This document shows, in pieces, positions 5,883-8,345 of a stretch of 8,345 nt of DNA. Each line of letters opens with the position of its first letter. Position 1 is the first letter of the stretch. This DNA comes from Alcanivorax sp. (GTDB lineage: Bacteria; Pseudomonadota; Gammaproteobacteria; Pseudomonadales; Alcanivoracaceae), in NCBI GenBank assembly GCA_007135015.1, contig SLJS01000147.1, positions 1 to 8,345 of the forward strand. Reading direction: 5' to 3'. Below the pieces are notes generated by a model that saw only the letters and a program-made list of their open reading frames with translations, searched no databases and was not told where the DNA came from. Position numbers and translations under genes: made by a program.

Positions 5883-7202
5883 TCATGGGCGCCCGATCCC
5901 GAAATAGCGCAGCCCCGCCGACCGGGCTGCCTCGGGGTCATAGATATTGCGCCCGTCAATCAGCACGGGCGAGGCCAGCGTCGAGCGCAGCCAGTCAAAA
6001 TCCACCACGCGGAACTCTTTCCATTCCGTGCAGACAACCAGGGCGTCAGCACCCTCCACGGCTTCGCCGCGATCCCCGGTCAGCGCCAGGTCCGTGCGTT
6101 CTCCGTACAGGCGCCGGCATTCGTCCATGGCCTCCGGGTCATAAGCGCGAACGCGGCCGCCCGCGTTCCAGACAGCTTCCATCAGCGCCCGGCTCGGCGC
6201 CTCGCGCATGTCATCGGTCTGGGGCTTGAATGCCAGCCCCCACAGGGCAATGGTCTTGCCCGAAACGCCCCCCAGCGCGGAAGAAAGCTTCTCGAAAAGG
6301 GAGGCCTTCTGCCGCGCATTCACTTCCTCCACGGCAGAGAGGATGGAAGCCTGATAATCCACTTCCCGGGCCGTCCGTTCCAGCGCGCGTACATCCTTGG
6401 GAAAACAGGAACCTCCGTAGCCGCAACCCGGGTAAATGAAGTGATACCCGATGCGCGGGTCGGAACCGATTCCCTTGCGTACTTCCTCGATGTCCGCGCC
6501 CAGCCGCTCGGCCAGATTGGCCATCTCGTTCATGAAACTGATCTTGGTGGCAAGCATGGCATTGGCCGCGTACTTGGTCAGCTCCGCCGAGCGCACGTCC
6601 ATGAACATGAGCTTTTCGTGGTGCCGGTTGTAGGGCGCATAGCATTCACGCATCAGCTCGCGCACCCGCTCCGACTCCGTCCCCACGATGATCCGCGCGC
6701 CACGGGTAAAATCCTCGATCGCCGCGCCTTCCTTGAGAAACTCCGGATTGGAGCAGACATCGAAGGAAAGTTCCTCGCCGCGGGCGGCCAGCACAGCGGA
6801 GACCTCCTCGCGGACCCGGTCCGCGGTGCCCACCGGAACCGTGGACTTGTTGACGATCACCCGATATCCGTCCAGGTGCTCGCCGACCGTGCGCGCCACC
6901 GCGAGCACATGGCTGAGATCCGCGGAACCGTCCTCGTCCGAGGGCGTGCCCACCGCAATGACCTGCAGAACACCGAAACCGACGCCGTCCGCGGCACTGG
7001 CAGTAAACGCGAGCCGGCCTTCCCGGCTGTTGCGGGCGACAAGCTCTTCCAGGCCCGGCTCATAGATGGGCACATGCCCGGCCTGCAACCGGCAGACCTT
7101 GTCCTCGTCCACGTCGACACAAAGGACCCGGTGGCCGGCATCAGCCAGACAGGCGCCCGTGACCAGCCCTACATAACCTGTTCCGAATATGGTGATCTTC
7201 AC
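5883..7202 (-). CDS. ugd: UDP-glucose 6-dehydrogenase
   Basis: Cytoplasmic, NAD-dependent oxidation of UDP-glucose to UDP-glucuronate, a precursor for acidic polysaccharides and LPS sugars. The GTG start at 7202 gives 439 residues beginning MKITIFGTGYVGLVTGACLA, exactly the family N-terminus. A GTG at 7256 would add 18 residues without family support. The domains run in order: NAD-binding Rossmann fold (GTGYVG 7-12, ribose-binding Asp30, GTPSDEDG 85-92, Thr121), central dimer helix, and UDP-binding domain. The catalytic set is complete: Glu154 in NPEF, Glu158, Lys210, Asn214, Cys266 in GGSCFPKD, and Asp270. WGLAFKPQTDDMR (321-333) and IDGRNIYDP (415-423) are also present. The ribosome site is weak (a GGGGG run about ten bases upstream). 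This is the first gene of the minus-strand cluster and the functional paralogue of the divergent copy at 3374-4669. Confidence 0.96.
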   Translation of the reverse strand: MKITIFGTGYVGLVTGACLADAGHRVLCVDVDEDKVCRLQAGHVPIYEPGLEELVARNSREGRLAFTASAADGVGFGVLQVIAVGTPSDEDGSADLSHVLAVARTVGEHLDGYRVIVNKSTVPVGTADRVREEVSAVLAARGEELSFDVCSNPEFLKEGAAIEDFTRGARIIVGTESERVRELMRECYAPYNRHHEKLMFMDVRSAELTKYAANAMLATKISFMNEMANLAERLGADIEEVRKGIGSDPRIGYHFIYPGCGYGGSCFPKDVRALERTAREVDYQASILSAVEEVNARQKASLFEKLSSALGGVSGKTIALWGLAFKPQTDDMREAPSRALMEAVWNAGGRVRAYDPEAMDECRRLYGERTDLALTGDRGEAVEGADALVVCTEWKEFRVVDFDWLRSTLASPVLIDGRNIYDPEAARSAGLRYFGIGRP

Positions 7203-7286
7203 TGCGTCGCTGCCCCCGCTTTCCGAATAGGCAAATAGCGTCTCTCCCGAGCGCACCCCACACGCCGCCCGCCCGCGAAACCGCCC

Positions 7287-7313
7287 ATTCTACGCGAACC
7301 GGGCCAGCGGCAA
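7287..7313 (-). promoter_or_regulatory. Candidate promoter for the ugd-galU cluster
   Basis: On the minus strand TTGCCG (7313-7308) and TAGAAT (7292-7287) are separated by 15 bases, shorter than the ideal 17. A transcript would start near 7280 and have a leader of roughly 75-80 bases before the GTG at 7202. No better pair was seen in the divergent gap. Confidence 0.35.
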
Positions 7314-7345
7314 CACTCCGCGCCTGCTCAACCACCGGCTGGTAC

Positions 7346-7367
7346 GAAATGCTCCCGGGAGTATTTC
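7346..7367. promoter_or_regulatory. 22-bp near-perfect palindrome, candidate operator
   Basis: The half-sites GAAATGCTCCC (7346-7356) and GGGAGTATTTC (7357-7367) are reverse complements at 10 of 11 positions, with no spacer. The palindrome lies in the divergent region between ugd and elyC, about 65-75 bases upstream of both inferred transcription starts. Its size and symmetry suit a dimeric regulator. No regulator family is assigned. Confidence 0.45.
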
Positions 7368-7386
7368 CGCGCCCCCAACCAACTCG

Positions 7387-7416
7387 TGGCTCATTGCCGC
7401 CAGGGCGCTGTATAAT
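7387..7416 (+). promoter_or_regulatory. Candidate promoter for elyC
   Basis: A consensus TATAAT lies at 7411-7416, 28 bases before the elyC ATG. The matching -35 region is poor: the best is TGGCTC at 7387-7392 with an 18-base spacer. A weak -35 beside a perfect -10 would fit activator-dependent use or a short leader of about 20 bases. Confidence 0.5.
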
Positions 7417-7444
7417 CGGCACAAACCACCGCCCGGGGTTCAAC

Positions 7445-8200
7445 ATGGCGACCACCAAGGCACTGGGGACTCTGCTTTCACCCCTGCCCCTTTCCATGCT
7501 CTTCATCGTTGGCGGATTCGTGCTCCTGCTCCTGGGGCGCCGCCGTGGCGGCCCCCGTGTCCTGGGCGTCGGGATTGTCCTGTTGCTGGCATTCTCCAGC
7601 GAGCCCTTCGCCCGGCTGCTGCTTGCGCCGCTGGAGTCGCGCCACCCGCCCATATCGGATACCGCGAGCGTGGAAGACGTCCGCTGGATCGTGGTACTGG
7701 GCGCCGGCGCTTCCGAAAACGCCAGCTATCCGCCCACCACCCGGCTTTCCGGCGTGGCAAGCCTGCGTCTGATGGAGGGCCTGCGGCTTCACCGTGCCCT
7801 GCCGGACAGCCGCCTGATCCTCTCCGGCGGCAGTGTCTTCGGCGACACGCCCAGCGCCACCGTGATGAGCCGGGCCGCCGTTAGTCTGGGCGCCGATACG
7901 GAGCGCCTGCTCATCCATCCCGACCCCCGCAACACCTGGGAGGAAATGCGCCAGATCCGCGACACCATCGGCACAGACCCCTTCATCATGGTGACCTCCG
8001 CCTCCCACATGCCCCGGGCCCTGTTCCTGGCCGAAAGCCGGGGCCTGAACCCGACACCCGCCGCCACCGCCCGGCGCATCGACACCGTGCGCAAATCCGG
8101 TGACCCGCGCCGCTTTCTTCCATCGGCCAACGCGCTGGCCATGTCGGAGCGGGCGATTCACGAGTATCTGGGGATTCTGTGGAGCCGGGTGCGCTACTGA
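7445..8200 (+). CDS. elyC: ElyC/YcbC-like DUF218 inner-membrane envelope biogenesis protein
   Basis: The protein has 251 residues and resembles E. coli ElyC (about 259) in length and layout. E. coli ElyC is linked to peptidoglycan and lipid-carrier metabolism, and its biochemical activity is not firmly settled. Two hydrophobic segments lie near the N-terminus (about 15-31 and 39-56), followed by a DUF218 domain. Visible blocks are WIVVLGAG (81-88), RLSGVASLRLMEGLRL (100-115), LILSGG (124-129), NTWEEM (163-168) and the hallmark VTSASHMPRA (183-192). The C-terminal SERAIHEYLGILW (234-246) also matches ElyC. The ATG at 7445 is chosen because it begins right before the first TM segment and follows GGGG at a usable distance; the same frame is open upstream to 7349, but that part is unlike the family. 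It is transcribed divergently from ugd. Confidence 0.87.
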   Translation: MATTKALGTLLSPLPLSMLFIVGGFVLLLLGRRRGGPRVLGVGIVLLLAFSSEPFARLLLAPLESRHPPISDTASVEDVRWIVVLGAGASENASYPPTTRLSGVASLRLMEGLRLHRALPDSRLILSGGSVFGDTPSATVMSRAAVSLGADTERLLIHPDPRNTWEEMRQIRDTIGTDPFIMVTSASHMPRALFLAESRGLNPTPAATARRIDTVRKSGDPRRFLPSANALAMSERAIHEYLGILWSRVRY

Positions 8201-8264
8201 GAAAACCCGGCAGAGCAACTCCCCCTCCTGATGGTGGCTGTCGCGCCCCCTGCCCGGACAGCCC

Positions 8265-8289
8265 GCAGGGTGCGCATTGCGCACCCTGC
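8265..8289. repeat. 25-bp perfect palindrome downstream of elyC
   Basis: GCAGGGTGCGCA (8265-8276) and TGCGCACCCTGC (8278-8289) are exact reverse complements around a single T. There is no T-run on either side, so it is not a classical intrinsic terminator, although it could end or stabilise the elyC message. From memory, palindromes around GGTGCGCA/TGCGCACC recur between genes in many gammaproteobacteria. Confidence 0.65.
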
Positions 8290-8319
8290 CCCCTGTCACA
8301 GAAGGGTTCCATGCCACCC

Positions 8320-8345
8320 GTAGGAGCGCTGCTTGCAGCGCGAAC
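8320..8345 (+). repeat. REP-type element, GTAGGAGC head plus hairpin, cut by window end
   Basis: GTAGGA is followed by a perfect 7-bp stem, GCGCTGC (8326-8332) and GCAGCGC (8335-8341), with a TT loop and then GAAC. A GTAG head before a short GC hairpin is the layout of REP sequences mobilised by RAYT (TnpA-REP) proteins. The version GTAGGAGC...GCGAAC is familiar from pseudomonads and related genera. The element reaches the last base of the window. Confidence 0.7.

Noticed and set aside
4829..6229. Plus-strand 466-codon open frame across galU and the ugd 3' end
   Set aside because: It spans two genes and their gap with no domain signal, so it is a shadow of galU.
5595..7238. Plus-strand 547-codon open frame antisense to ugd
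   Set aside because: It mirrors ugd almost exactly, is rich in Arg, Pro and Ser, and has no recognisable domain. Ugd on the other strand carries every family motif. Long antisense frames are expected in GC-rich genes.

Overview
The window is a GC-rich, gene-dense chromosomal segment whose proteins all look gammaproteobacterial. The phosphomannomutase is AlgC-like, the Pgi is of the E. coli type, and the plus-strand gene matches ElyC (YcbC). Palindromic repeats with GTAG heads, as found in pseudomonads and purple-sulfur or halophilic relatives, also fit. I cannot name the genus.

Five genes lie head-to-tail on the minus strand. In transcription order they are ugd (7202-5883), galU (5800-4904), a divergent Ugd-like gene (4669-3374), pgi (3342-1708) and a phosphomannomutase/phosphoglucomutase (1706-306). 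Four of them form a complete route from fructose-6-P to UDP-glucuronate: Pgi makes glucose-6-P, the mutase makes glucose-1-P, GalU makes UDP-glucose and Ugd makes UDP-glucuronate. The mutase can also make mannose-1-P. The cluster therefore looks like a nucleotide-sugar supply unit for exopolysaccharide or LPS.

The most unusual gene is the third. It keeps the full-length Ugd fold and many family blocks, but it has lost the NAD-binding glycine loop, the acidic residue that holds the NAD ribose, and several catalytic residues, including the nucleophilic Cys (now Asn). It is an uninterrupted 431-codon frame with a good ribosome site, so it is probably a maintained pseudoenzyme rather than a decaying gene.

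The divergent region 7203-7444 carries candidate promoters for ugd (minus) and elyC (plus), with a near-perfect 22-bp palindrome between them. elyC (7445-8200) encodes a two-TM DUF218 envelope protein.

Non-coding structure is concentrated in three places. Positions 59-309 hold a MITE-like element with 22-bp perfect inverted ends, one of which contains the stop codon of the mutase. Positions 4670-4903 hold two related palindromic repeats in opposite orientation plus a terminator-like hairpin before the pseudoenzyme gene. Positions 8265-8345 hold a 25-bp palindrome and a REP-type hairpin that runs to the window edge. No RNA genes, CRISPR array or transposase gene were seen.
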